This document shows positions 27,527-35,371 of a stretch of 46,127 nt of DNA, piece by piece. The DNA lies in assembly GCA_025350045.1 (NCBI GenBank), contig JANXYM010000056.1, positions 1-46,127 of the forward strand. The letters are read 5' to 3'. The translations under genes were made by a program, and so were the position numbers. The notes under the pieces were generated by a model. That model made no database searches. It was not told the origin of the DNA and saw nothing but the letters and a program-made list of their open reading frames with translations. Position 1 is the stretch's first letter. Every line of letters starts with the position of its first letter. The DNA is from Methanomicrobiales archaeon (GTDB lineage Archaea; Halobacteriota; Methanomicrobia; Methanomicrobiales; Methanospirillaceae).

Positions 27527-27628
27527 CCTGAGTCACTTCTGACATACCATGATGTAGCCCCGGGGGTATTTGGTTCTCGTGCCCCCTCATAACAAAAACG
27601 GGAACGAACCGGCCTGACAAAGAAGATC

Positions 27629-28336
27629 CTATCCTTTTCTGCGCATCACTGCCCCTACACAGACCAGCCCGGCAAGCACCCCCGTGATCAGCAGCGGTTC
27701 TGGCCCGGGCGAATAGGTCACCTTTTTTGCAGGGGTCACTGGTGCTGCAGGTACCATCGTTACCGCCCGGGTTGCTTCCGGTGTCAGATCAATAGCCGGC
27801 GTACCGGGTGTCACCACCGGCTCTGGTGTCGGCACGACAACGTGTATCTGCTTCTGTACCAGTGAGCCGGCAACCGGCCTGGCGCCCGGGGTCATTTCCT
27901 GCAGCTTAATGACACTGATCTCCCCGGACTCGTTCAGGGCCGGTGTGGTGCCGGTCAGTTGCACGCTGAGATCGAAACGCTTGCCGGAGTAGCTCAGTGT
28001 CCAGCTGTCCAGCCGGACCAGCGAGGTCTGGCGGACAGGAACCGGTTCGATGATGGGGCTCTGATCCTCCATGGCCTCGATCTTTCTTACTACCCATTGC
28101 GGATTTGAGAGACCGGTGTACATAGTCAGCGAGTTGTCCTTCTCAAAGGTCGAACCGGTCTCCCACGAGTCGAAGTGGAGACTGAAGGCCGCCTTCACGG
28201 GTGTGCCGGGAGGAAGTTCCGATACGGCCGGGCTCACCGACCAGCTCTGGAATGTCCAGCCGGATACCCCCGGCAGGGAAATGAGCAGGAAGATGACGAG
28301 AAGCGTGAACCGGAACAGAAGACTGCGCGAGCTCAT
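27629..28336 (-). CDS. Secreted surface protein with C-terminal membrane anchor
   Basis: 235 aa. An N-terminal signal peptide (SLLFRFTLLVIFLLISLPGVSG) is followed by a beta-rich domain of about 130 residues, a Pro/Thr-rich linker (VVVPTPEPVVTPGTPAI), and a C-terminal SPGPEPLL, a hydrophobic span ITGVLAGLVCVGAV and MRRKG. The end resembles the PGF-CTERM architecture without the PGF, so it is either a variant sorting signal or a plain anchor. This domain family is widespread in Methanomicrobiales surface proteins but I cannot name a function. Stand-alone, convergent with the Dam gene. Confidence 0.72.
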   Translation of the reverse strand: MSSRSLLFRFTLLVIFLLISLPGVSGWTFQSWSVSPAVSELPPGTPVKAAFSLHFDSWETGSTFEKDNSLTMYTGLSNPQWVVRKIEAMEDQSPIIEPVPVRQTSLVRLDSWTLSYSGKRFDLSVQLTGTTPALNESGEISVIKLQEMTPGARPVAGSLVQKQIHVVVPTPEPVVTPGTPAIDLTPEATRAVTMVPAAPVTPAKKVTYSPGPEPLLITGVLAGLVCVGAVMRRKG

Positions 28337-28417
28337 ACCAAGTGAACGTCAGGAACAGGAATAAAGATAATCCTTGTTAAAAAACCCGGGAACAATCACT
28401 CTGGAAAGTATTTCTTT

Positions 28418-28425
28418 AAAAAAAA
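28418..28425 (-). terminator. T8 run after the disordered protein gene
   Basis: On the - strand TTTTTTTT begins about 43 nt after the stop of the gene at 28468, preceded by GGATCC-like inverted bases (GATCCGGATC) that can form a short stem. Confidence 0.4.
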
Positions 28426-28467
28426 GATCCGGATCTTTCAGGCATCAGGGCAACCCGGCCCGGATCC

Positions 28468-28782
28468 TTACTCGCAGTAGATATCGTTGGCCCATTCCTC
28501 AATGACCCGCTTGGGTGGCTTGCCCCGGCCGCCTCCCCGCGATGGCCGGGACTGTGAAGAACTCCTGTCCTGCTCTGTCTCTTCATCATCGGGATCTGAC
28601 TCTTTTGACTCCAGGGGTTTTTCAACCGGCTTTTCTGCAGGTCGGTTTTCTACCGGACGGGGGGCCTGTCCCCGGTAATTGCTGCGACGCTGGCTGCCAT
28701 GGTGCCGGGGCCCTTCTCTCCTTTGGCCCTGGGGATTTTGAGCATTTGGCGATGGCTGTGGATTTGGGGTGTTTTCATCCAT
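28468..28782 (-). CDS. Small disordered protein with conserved-looking C-terminus
   Basis: 104 aa from ATG 28782 (MDENTPNPQPSPNAQ); the upstream in-frame extension has atypical composition. The body is Pro/Arg/Gly/Glu-rich and surely disordered (GQRREGPRHHGSQRRSNYRG, RPAEKPVEKP), with a SR/RGGGRGKPP stretch that resembles RNA-binding RGG tails. It ends PKRVIEEWANDIYCE, an aromatic and acidic tail that looks like a docking peptide. I do not recognise the family. Divergent from the acyl-CoA synthetase gene. Confidence 0.6.
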   Translation of the reverse strand: MDENTPNPQPSPNAQNPQGQRREGPRHHGSQRRSNYRGQAPRPVENRPAEKPVEKPLESKESDPDDEETEQDRSSSQSRPSRGGGRGKPPKRVIEEWANDIYCE

Positions 28783-29022
28783 AAGTGTCAGGACAGATAA
28801 TTCGGGAGTTGTTATAGAAATAGCTTGGCTTTGCATTTCTGAAATGAAGCCTGCATTCCCTGTACATTGCAGCGCTGTATTCTTGCGGTAAAACCTACGA
28901 AAAAAAATTGACACCTATACCGGAAGGATCGCACCCTGCGAACCGCGTTACCCGCTCTTTGGATAATGCACACCTAAATACCCCAACGTCTCATTTTTAT
29001 CACCGAATCCTCCGGCCCTGCC

Positions 29023-30564
29023 ATGTCCAACGTCACCACCCTTCTGGATGCAAAGAGTGTGCCTGCAGCAAAAGCCGCACTCATCTGTCCCGCCCGCAAC
29101 GAGACGTACAGTTACGGGAAACTCCGGGACGAGATGAACCGTATCGGGCAGGGACTTGTTACCCTGGGGGTGAAAAAGGGCGACCGGGTCTGTATCTACC
29201 TCGACAGCTCGCCCGAGTACCTGATCAGCTACTTTGCGTGCTGGCGGATCGGTGCGGTGGCAGTGCCGACCAACAGCGTGTACCGGGGCGAAGAACTGCT
29301 CCATGCGATCAATAATGCCGGTGCCGTAGCGGTGATCACGGATGCACAGGGTGCAGCCGTTGTCGATTCGATACGGGCACGGGCAAAAAACCTTGTACAT
29401 ATCATCTGCACGGCGGGATCCTGCACGGGATCCGTTGCCTGGGCCTCGTTTCCCGGGGCTCCCGCGGGAATGCGGGCGGTGAATTGTGCTCCGGATGCAC
29501 TCTGCCACATCCAGTACACTGCCGGCACCACCGGCAAGCCCAAAGGTGCGATGCTCTCTCATGGCAACTGGATGACCGCACTCGATGCGGAACGCGAAGC
29601 CCTCCGCATGTGCCCGGACGATGTGTATCTCGGTATCTACCCGATGGGTCATGTCGGGCTCTCGTGGGGACTTGCGATGCTCCGGGCGGGCGGCACGTAC
29701 GTGATGATGGAACGCTTCGAGCTCGAACGGTATCTCGCGCTTGCTGAACAGTACAAGGCGACCGTGCTGGCCGGTATGCCGCCGGTTATTCACTCGCTCA
29801 ACACCGCCCCGCCCGGCACGGAACAGCGTCTCTGTGGTGCCCGGGTGATCATCTCGGGAGGAGGCCAGCTCCTCCCGGCAGTCTGGGAAGCGTTTGACCG
29901 GCGGTATCAGATCCCGGTGGCGAATTCGTACGGTTTGTCAGAAACAATCGTGATCGGTTCCGGCACAACAACGCTGCCCGGATACCCGCACCTGACCAGG
30001 AATTACCAGAGTGTCGGTGTTGCAGTCGGGTACACGGAAGTGAAGATCGTAGATGCCATACATCCGGAGACCGAGATGGCATGTGCGAAGGCCGGGGAGA
30101 TTGCGCTCCGCGGCCCCTCTGTTGCACAGGGCTACTGGCAGATGCCGGAGGCAACGGCCGAGGTATTCTTAGACGAGGGCTGGTTCCTTACCGGGGATAT
30201 CGGGTATCTTGATGAGGAGGGCATCCTGTTCATCACGGACCGGAAAAAGGATATGATCATCATGTCGGGCTGGAAGATCTACCCGACCGAAGTTGAGAAC
30301 GTCATAATCCAGCACCCGGCAATCGCCGATGTTGCGGTATTCGGTGTTTCCGATGAGCGAAAAGGGGAAGTACCGATCGCTGCAGTTGTGCTCAAACCGC
30401 ACATGACCCTGAGCGAATCCGATCTTGAAACCTACTGCCGGGCTCATCTTGCCGGGTATAAGATTCCCCGAAAACTGATGATCGTGGATTTTCTCCCCCG
30501 CGTCCATGGCTGGAAACTGCTGCGGAGGGATCTCCGGGAACGGTTCGGCGGATCCGGTTCTTAA
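29023..30564 (+). CDS. AMP-forming acyl-CoA synthetase
   Basis: 513 aa, adenylate-forming class I. The phosphate-binding motif YTAGTTGKPKG lies at 165-175; SYGLSET (A5), GWFLTGDIGYLDEEG (A7), DRKKDMIIMSGWKIYPTEVE (A8) and the C-terminal lysine region PRVHGWKLLRRDL are intact. It activates a carboxylic acid to acyl-AMP and then acyl-CoA; chain length or aryl substrate cannot be inferred. Methanogens with such genes may use them for acetate or fatty-acid-like substrates from syntrophic partners or for lipid recycling. A TATA-like CCTAAATACC at 28974-28983 precedes. Single gene. Confidence 0.92.
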   Translation: MSNVTTLLDAKSVPAAKAALICPARNETYSYGKLRDEMNRIGQGLVTLGVKKGDRVCIYLDSSPEYLISYFACWRIGAVAVPTNSVYRGEELLHAINNAGAVAVITDAQGAAVVDSIRARAKNLVHIICTAGSCTGSVAWASFPGAPAGMRAVNCAPDALCHIQYTAGTTGKPKGAMLSHGNWMTALDAEREALRMCPDDVYLGIYPMGHVGLSWGLAMLRAGGTYVMMERFELERYLALAEQYKATVLAGMPPVIHSLNTAPPGTEQRLCGARVIISGGGQLLPAVWEAFDRRYQIPVANSYGLSETIVIGSGTTTLPGYPHLTRNYQSVGVAVGYTEVKIVDAIHPETEMACAKAGEIALRGPSVAQGYWQMPEATAEVFLDEGWFLTGDIGYLDEEGILFITDRKKDMIIMSGWKIYPTEVENVIIQHPAIADVAVFGVSDERKGEVPIAAVVLKPHMTLSESDLETYCRAHLAGYKIPRKLMIVDFLPRVHGWKLLRRDLRERFGGSGS

Positions 30565-30660
30565 TTTTTGTTTTGCAGGGTGCGTTGCTGCGGAAAAAAA
30601 GCTCCGATCTCCCAAAACATTTTATGCAGCCTGTGAAAGATATTTGGTGGTTTATTCCTG

Positions 30661-31284
30661 ATGGATGTAAAAACCCGTATCCAGGACGTTCCCGTCAGCG
30701 GGAAGGTCAAGAAGCGGACCACCAGTATCGTGGGGCTCAACCTGCTCTTAGACGGTGGCTTTCCTGAGGGAACCCTCATCATGATTTACGGGACGCCGGT
30801 TGCCGGTGTTGATCTTGCGTCAAAGCAGTTCTGGAAGGCAGAAGGGGGCGAAGAGGGCACGTACCTCATCAACGAGGGGGATGTTGAAGACGGGATGACG
30901 GATACTACTGACCACCATCCCGAGATGTACATCCCCCTGATGGCGGGAGGCAGGATCGTTGTGGACTCGCTCTCCACGATCATCATCAAGTACGGTATTG
31001 ATGAAGCCCTTAAATTTTTACGACTGACCCGTGAAGTGATAAAGAAACGCGGTGCGAACATGTTGTTTGTTGTGTATACCGGTATCCATACACCTATGGA
31101 GATGACGAGGATCATGCGGGCATCCGATCTCGTGATCGAGTTCAAGACCGATATTCACCAGGCCGAGATCGAGCGTACGCTGGCCGTGCATAAGATCAAG
31201 GATGCAGCAGCCCCCCAGAGGCTGCTGCCCTTTATCATCACCGACAAGGGCATAGAAGCCTCAACCACTTCGCGTGTAGTCTGA
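30661..31284 (+). CDS. RecA/KaiC-fold protein lacking the Walker A lysine, paralogue 1
   Basis: 207 aa. The N-terminal GLNLLLDGGFPEGTLIMIYGTP is the KaiC/RadA-like lead into a P-loop, but the loop reads YGTPVAGVDLASKQF: the GK(S/T) of Walker A is absent. The Walker B position is GRIVVDSLSTII, and the C-terminal half (MRASDLVIEFKTD, RTLAVHKIKDAAAPQRLLPF) keeps the family layout. It probably does not hydrolyse ATP in the usual way and may be a regulatory or scaffold protein. A paralogue follows 475 bp downstream. A GGTGG site lies about 11 nt before the ATG. T8 follows at 31312. Confidence 0.82.
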   Translation: MDVKTRIQDVPVSGKVKKRTTSIVGLNLLLDGGFPEGTLIMIYGTPVAGVDLASKQFWKAEGGEEGTYLINEGDVEDGMTDTTDHHPEMYIPLMAGGRIVVDSLSTIIIKYGIDEALKFLRLTREVIKKRGANMLFVVYTGIHTPMEMTRIMRASDLVIEFKTDIHQAEIERTLAVHKIKDAAAPQRLLPFIITDKGIEASTTSRVV

Positions 31285-31311
31285 ACGGACCTGCCTGCAC
31301 ACCACGGTCTC

Positions 31312-31319
31312 TTTTTTTT
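31312..31319 (+). terminator. T8 terminator after paralogue 1
   Basis: Eight T about 28 nt after the stop of the first RecA-fold gene. It separates it from the second, which has its own TATA box. Confidence 0.5.
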
Positions 31320-31452
31320 AATTTCTGTACGGATTTCTGCGTGATTGGTGTGGCGTACCCCAATACGAAAAAATTGTGTACTGTTTTCCATTTACCGCAA
31401 TATTTCCCGTCTAAAAGAAAATTACGGCAAAATTTCATTTTTCTCAATTCGA

Positions 31453-31463
31453 CTTATTTATAT
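31453..31463 (+). promoter_or_regulatory. Strong TATA box upstream of paralogue 2
   Basis: ATTTATATATTTG is the best box A in this region and predicts a start near 31485. The 31285-31759 interval is otherwise gene-free: it contains the T8 run, this box and an open but non-coding-looking stretch. The predicted leader to the ATG at 31760 would be about 270 nt, unusually long for an archaeal message, so a small RNA or an earlier start is possible. Confidence 0.5.
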
Positions 31464-31759
31464 ATTTGAACAAACCGCTAAAAAAATTGAACACAAGATT
31501 TATCCCTACCTGTTCTCCACCTTGTAGTACACGCACAGAGAAATCCGAAGAAATTATTCCCCCGACAAAGATGTCAGGAATATCCCCATCCCGTGTTTTC
31601 CCACCGGTTTTTTGGGATGCCACCACCCTGTCCCGGGGGAGCGTGATCGGGCAGTTGGATTGCTTGACGTCAGGAGCCGTCTGCCCGTTATATGCACAGC
31701 ATTACCGGGAGCACGATACCATACTCATCCTTTCCGCACTGATCGGTCTTCTCGCTATC

Positions 31760-32443
31760 ATGGAAGTTACCGGCATATCATCTGTTGTCCGTGAATCTTC
31801 CGTCCCCGGTATGTCCCCGGCGACCGGTAAAACATCTCTTACGGAAATGTCGTCGGTTACCGGAAGGGTTAAGAAAAGGCCAACCGGCATTGTCGGCCTG
31901 AACCTCCTGCTGGATGGCGGCTTTCCGGAAGGTACGATGATCATGATCCACGGTACTGCTGTTGCTGGTCTGGAACTGGCAGCCCGGCATTTCTGTCACG
32001 ACCACCCGGATGAGGCCGGCTCATATGTTGTTCCTGAAGAGTGTATGGAAACGGCAGGAACGGCAGCGAAGATGAATCCCGCCCTGCTCCTCCAGAAGAT
32101 GATCGGGATGCGGATTGTGGTGGATTCCCTGTCCGATGTCATAGAACGGTATGGTATCGAGCAGGCGCTCTTCCTCTTAAGCATAGTCAAGGACGAATTA
32201 AAGAAGAACAATTCCAACCTGATGTTTATCGTTTATGCCGATGTGCACTCCCCCATGGATATGGCCAGGATCATGCGGGCATCCGATATCGTGATCGAGT
32301 TCAAGACCGATATTCACCAGGCCGAGATCGAGCGTACGCTTGCTGTACATAAGATCAAGGATGCAGCTGCCCCGCAGAGACTGCTGCCGTTTATTATCAC
32401 CGATCATGGCATCGAGGCTTCGACTACGTCGCGGGTGGTGTAA
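31760..32443 (+). CDS. RecA/KaiC-fold protein lacking the Walker A lysine, paralogue 2
   Basis: 227 aa from ATG 31760; ATG 31571 (with an extra hydrophobic stretch) and ATG 31847 (ACGGA site, length closest to paralogue 1) are alternatives. The P-loop reads HGTAVAGLELAAR, again without GK(S/T). Walker B is MRIVVDSLSDVI. From RVKKR to the C-terminus it aligns with paralogue 1 without large gaps; the last 65 residues are almost identical and a 74-bp DNA tract differs at one base (31108-31181 versus 32267-32340). The middle part is divergent. Function unknown; the pair could form a heteromer. Confidence 0.78.
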   Translation: MEVTGISSVVRESSVPGMSPATGKTSLTEMSSVTGRVKKRPTGIVGLNLLLDGGFPEGTMIMIHGTAVAGLELAARHFCHDHPDEAGSYVVPEECMETAGTAAKMNPALLLQKMIGMRIVVDSLSDVIERYGIEQALFLLSIVKDELKKNNSNLMFIVYADVHSPMDMARIMRASDIVIEFKTDIHQAEIERTLAVHKIKDAAAPQRLLPFIITDHGIEASTTSRVV

Positions 32444-32460
32444 TTAAAAAGAGTTTTTCT

Positions 32461-33159
32461 TTACTGCACAGCCAGGCAATCCCCGTACAAAAATTCCCCC
32501 GCCACCTGCCGGCAGAGCCGGTTGCTCTCCGCAAGGTACCGCTCCGAATCGCGCCCGATCTTCTCTTGTAAGAATTTTCTTTCACCGGCAGTCCAGTCCC
32601 GGATCAGTCTCCCGGTCATCTCAAGATGGAACTGGAGCCCGAGTGCCGACCCGAGCCGGAAACCCTGATGCGGGACCACATCACCACGGCATTGGAGTCT
32701 CCCGCGAACCGGCAGGTGGAATGTCTCGCCGTGCATCTGGAAGACGCGGAATGTCCCGGGGAACGAGGCAAACGCCCCGGTGGAATCGGGTGTTGTGTGG
32801 ACCGGGTACCAGCCGGTCTCGTTCACGAACCGGTACACGGTTGCGCCATGTGCAGACGCGATCAGCTGGGCACCAAGGCAGAGGCCGAGCACGGGAATCC
32901 GCCGCTTCACTGCCCGCCGGATCAGCTCCTTCTCGTCTTTGAGCCACGGGAGTTCCTGCTCATCGTTCACGCTCATCGGTCCGCCCAGGAAGACAAGATG
33001 CGTGGCGTCACCCCTGCAGACCGGGTCCCCTTCCCAGAGCCGGGTGTATTCAAACCCGATATCCTCTTCAGAAAAGATCTGTTCAAAGTAGCCGAGCGGT
33101 TCTGTGGGGGTGTGCTGGAATGCCCTGACCCGGATTGGATGTTTCTTTTCTCCCGACAT
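32461..33159 (-). CDS. Class I glutamine amidotransferase-like protein
   Basis: 232 aa. Nucleophile elbow PVLGLCLGAQLIA with C94, and the His-Glu pair H178/E180 in LGLQFHLEMT complete the GATase1 triad. HLVFLGGPMSVND is the typical oxyanion-region motif. It stands without a synthetase domain, like GMP-synthase-related or gamma-glutamyl hydrolase-like proteins (YfeJ-type); substrate unknown. AGGAGA 5 nt before ATG 33159 is a good ribosome site. Convergent with paralogue 2 with 17 bp between stops. Confidence 0.9.
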   Translation of the reverse strand: MSGEKKHPIRVRAFQHTPTEPLGYFEQIFSEEDIGFEYTRLWEGDPVCRGDATHLVFLGGPMSVNDEQELPWLKDEKELIRRAVKRRIPVLGLCLGAQLIASAHGATVYRFVNETGWYPVHTTPDSTGAFASFPGTFRVFQMHGETFHLPVRGRLQCRGDVVPHQGFRLGSALGLQFHLEMTGRLIRDWTAGERKFLQEKIGRDSERYLAESNRLCRQVAGEFLYGDCLAVQ

Positions 33160-33219
33160 GGTTTCTCCTTGTTCAGTATCTTTCCCGCGGGATATTTCGG
33201 GTTTGTGGTTTTGTGGCCG

Positions 33220-33247
33220 GGGGAATTTATGCTGAAATAAATTCCCC
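33220..33247. other. Perfect 11-bp-stem hairpin
   Basis: GGGGAATTTAT and ATAAATTCCCC are exact inverted repeats separated by a six-base loop. It lies about 60 bp upstream of the amidotransferase gene and 110 bp past the hydrolase gene. It has no T-run on the - strand, so an operator or RNA structure is as likely as a terminator. Confidence 0.5.
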
Positions 33248-33346
33248 GATGCCCCGACTCACAAGCGTTTTGAATTTAAGACAAACCGTCTCCTCAGTCC
33301 GTGATGTCACGGAAAGTTGACCCGTTATCAGGAAAACACAATCACC

Positions 33347-33356
33347 AAAAAAAAAA
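33347..33356 (-). terminator. T10 terminator after the lipoprotein hydrolase
   Basis: Ten T on the - strand begin directly after the stop codon of the gene at 33357. Confidence 0.55.
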
Positions 33357-34229
33357 TTACGTCCCCCACGGCGCCGATTCATTCGTGCCGAGGAACGCGA
33401 GGCCATTTTCCCCATACTCTACCGGGGCATATTGAGACCCTACATGTGGGAGTCCCTTGAACCGGACGAGCCATGATCCATTGATCTGCCCCGCCATCTG
33501 GACCGTAACTGCCTCGGGCGTCATGACATCATCCGTCCCCACCACGAGCATGACATCTTTCTGGATCCCGGAGAGACCGGCATACGATCCGTTCCAGGCG
33601 AGGTTTGCCTGTGCCTCCTGGTGGACACCAGCGGTCTGGTTGGGATCGACTCCCGCTGCTTCGATCGTTAAAAGCAGTCTTTTGGTCTCGGGAATCCGGA
33701 TGCTGTAGGTGACAGAATCGAGCACCAGTTTCCGCACGCGTTCGGGGTGCGAGATAACCAGCTGCTGCGAGACTGTTGAGCCCATCGAGACCCCGTACAC
33801 GTGCATGCTGTCATAGCCGAGTGCCGTCATCAGCCCGGCAGCATCGTCTGCGTACTGGGCGATCGTTGGTGTGGCATTATTGTCACCGCTGTACCCCATC
33901 CCCCGGTGGTCGTAGGTATAAACATGGTATTTTGTGGCAAGGATGCCGATGAAGGTCTGGTTCCACGTATCGATGGTTGCGCCAAATCCTTCAACCATCA
34001 GGAGAGGCTCGCCGGCACCGAACTCCCGGTATCCCAGCGAAATCCCGTTGACCTGGGCATACTTTACGGGTGTCGCATTGAATGATACAGCGGGATGTGG
34101 CTGGACCGCTGAAACTACCGGGGCCGTGGGAGCCGGGCAGGTGCCGGAGGTGGCATCCGTGCAACCCGCCACCGCGAGAAGGCAGATAGTGAAGGCGATT
34201 GCCAGAATTGCTATCAGTTTCTTGTTCAT
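33357..34229 (-). CDS. Alpha/beta-hydrolase lipoprotein
   Basis: 290 aa from ATG 34229, which has GAGGATC 7-13 nt upstream; the in-frame upstream codons lack a signal. Signal peptide NKKLIAILAIAFTICLLAVAGC with a lipobox cysteine C23, so it is anchored outside the membrane. The hydrolase domain has the nucleophile elbow YGVSMGS (S148), an acid in VVGTDDVMTPEA and the histidine in KGLPHVGSQY. The oxyanion HGxxx is replaced by VEGFGAT (Glu instead of His), a modest oddity. Substrate unknown. Ends with an immediate T10 run. Confidence 0.88.
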   Translation of the reverse strand: MNKKLIAILAIAFTICLLAVAGCTDATSGTCPAPTAPVVSAVQPHPAVSFNATPVKYAQVNGISLGYREFGAGEPLLMVEGFGATIDTWNQTFIGILATKYHVYTYDHRGMGYSGDNNATPTIAQYADDAAGLMTALGYDSMHVYGVSMGSTVSQQLVISHPERVRKLVLDSVTYSIRIPETKRLLLTIEAAGVDPNQTAGVHQEAQANLAWNGSYAGLSGIQKDVMLVVGTDDVMTPEAVTVQMAGQINGSWLVRFKGLPHVGSQYAPVEYGENGLAFLGTNESAPWGT

Positions 34230-34352
34230 GGAAGATCCTCGTAACCGATTCATCAAGAGTAAAAACCGGGTTATCACGTATTAGGTGAAGCCGGAAAATA
34301 ATTCTTTGCTGGTATGAGAACATCCAGAAAAAGATTTGAAAAAAAAATATGG

Positions 34353-34401
34353 AGTGCGATTCGTACTTCTTGTGCCGCATCACCCGGGTTCTTGAATTCC
34401 C
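34353..34401 (-). pseudogene. Fragment of a second methionine synthase 3' end
   Basis: The - strand frame reads EFKNPGDAAQEVRIAL, matching the last residues of the mesB product in this window (KLKNMCDAAKEVRIAL). The DNA also resembles 35376-35426 (GTACTTCTTGTGCCGCATC versus TTACTTCTTTTGCCGCATC). No start or upstream domain is recognisable, so it is a decayed duplicate end. The rest of 34278-34511 shows no gene. Confidence 0.55.
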
Positions 34402-34511
34402 GCAGGCCAGCCCCCGGCTCAGTTTCAAAAAATACTCCGGCTTTGACCGGAAAAGTTTTTTTATCCGGACCGGCCGCGAACCGAAGTCTCAGAGCCCGGC
34501 AACCCTCAGGT

Positions 34512-34518
34512 AAAAAAA
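34512..34518 (-). terminator. T7 run after the zinc-ribbon membrane protein
   Basis: Seven T on the - strand directly downstream of the stop codon. Confidence 0.4.
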
Positions 34519-35268
34519 TTATTTCCCTTCAAAACATTCCCTGCACATCATCTTTTTCTTGAGCAGCCCCATCACCCGGATGCAGTTACTGCACCCCTGC
34601 ACCCCGCACACCTCGCATTCCCGTACCTGGTCAGCAGGCACGATCTTCGAACAGTGCGGGCATTCAACATACTCCCGGTCCTCTCCCGCCTCATACTCCG
34701 CTGCCCCAACTTCCCCGTATTCCAGGGTATCATTGTCCGGGTCAGTCTTTCCTCCGCTGTCGACCATATCGTACATCAGGAAAATGACGGCAGCCAGCTC
34801 GCAGAAGATCCTCCATATCACGCTCCCGAAAATCAGAAAACCGATCCAGAACAGCGGTGAGGCGGAGGGATTCTCCACAAGGGCGGTGGTATTGACAAAC
34901 GATGCATTGGCAGCCCCGGTACCGGTTTTAGAAAATCCCGCACTGATTCCCAAGAGTGAAACCAGGATAATTACGATCGCTCCAAGGATGTAGATGAGCC
35001 GGAGATAATCTCTTGTGATGAGTTTTTTGAACGGCAGCGCCCCGCTCCTGCCGGTGTTCTGTTGGGCTGGTCTTCTTCCGGCGGTTCGTTCCTGTCGGGG
35101 CATTCCAATGGATGCGTTCCGGGGAACTGCGGCTGCTTCAGGCTCTCTCTGTTGCGGTACTGCGGATCTTTTCGGCTGGGGTTGCGGGAACGGGCAACCA
35201 CATTTGTTACAGAAAAGGGACTGATCATCAGCTGTCCGCGTTTTGCAACTGCTGCAAATCTTCACCAT
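34519..35268 (-). CDS. Zinc-ribbon membrane protein, DUF4282-like
   Basis: 249 aa. N-terminal zinc ribbon C-S-S-C ... C-N-K-C (CSSCKTRTADDQSLFCNKCG), a long Pro/Gln/Arg-rich linker, two membrane segments (LIYILGAIVIILVSLLGI and WIGFLIFGSVIWRIFCELAAVIFLMYDMV), then a C-terminal cysteine-rich module (CPHCSKIV, CEVCGVQGCSNC, MMCRECFE) that could bind two or three zinc ions. The second membrane segment resembles DUF4282. Double zinc-finger membrane proteins of this kind are common in archaea with no known function. T7 directly follows the stop at 34512-34518. Confidence 0.7.
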   Translation of the reverse strand: MVKICSSCKTRTADDQSLFCNKCGCPFPQPQPKRSAVPQQREPEAAAVPRNASIGMPRQERTAGRRPAQQNTGRSGALPFKKLITRDYLRLIYILGAIVIILVSLLGISAGFSKTGTGAANASFVNTTALVENPSASPLFWIGFLIFGSVIWRIFCELAAVIFLMYDMVDSGGKTDPDNDTLEYGEVGAAEYEAGEDREYVECPHCSKIVPADQVRECEVCGVQGCSNCIRVMGLLKKKMMCRECFEGK

Positions 35269-35371
35269 ACCTTCACGTAAAATATATTGGTAATGCGATG
35301 AACTATGAAGTTATTGATATGCATCTGAAAAATCCCGTTGTGGCGACCGGATATCGATTTTTACAACCCGT

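Noticed and set aside
31466-31759. Long N-terminal extension of RecA-fold paralogue 2
   Set aside because: It is open but Pro/Ser/Thr-rich and unrelated to paralogue 1, and starts only about 10 nt after the TATA box.
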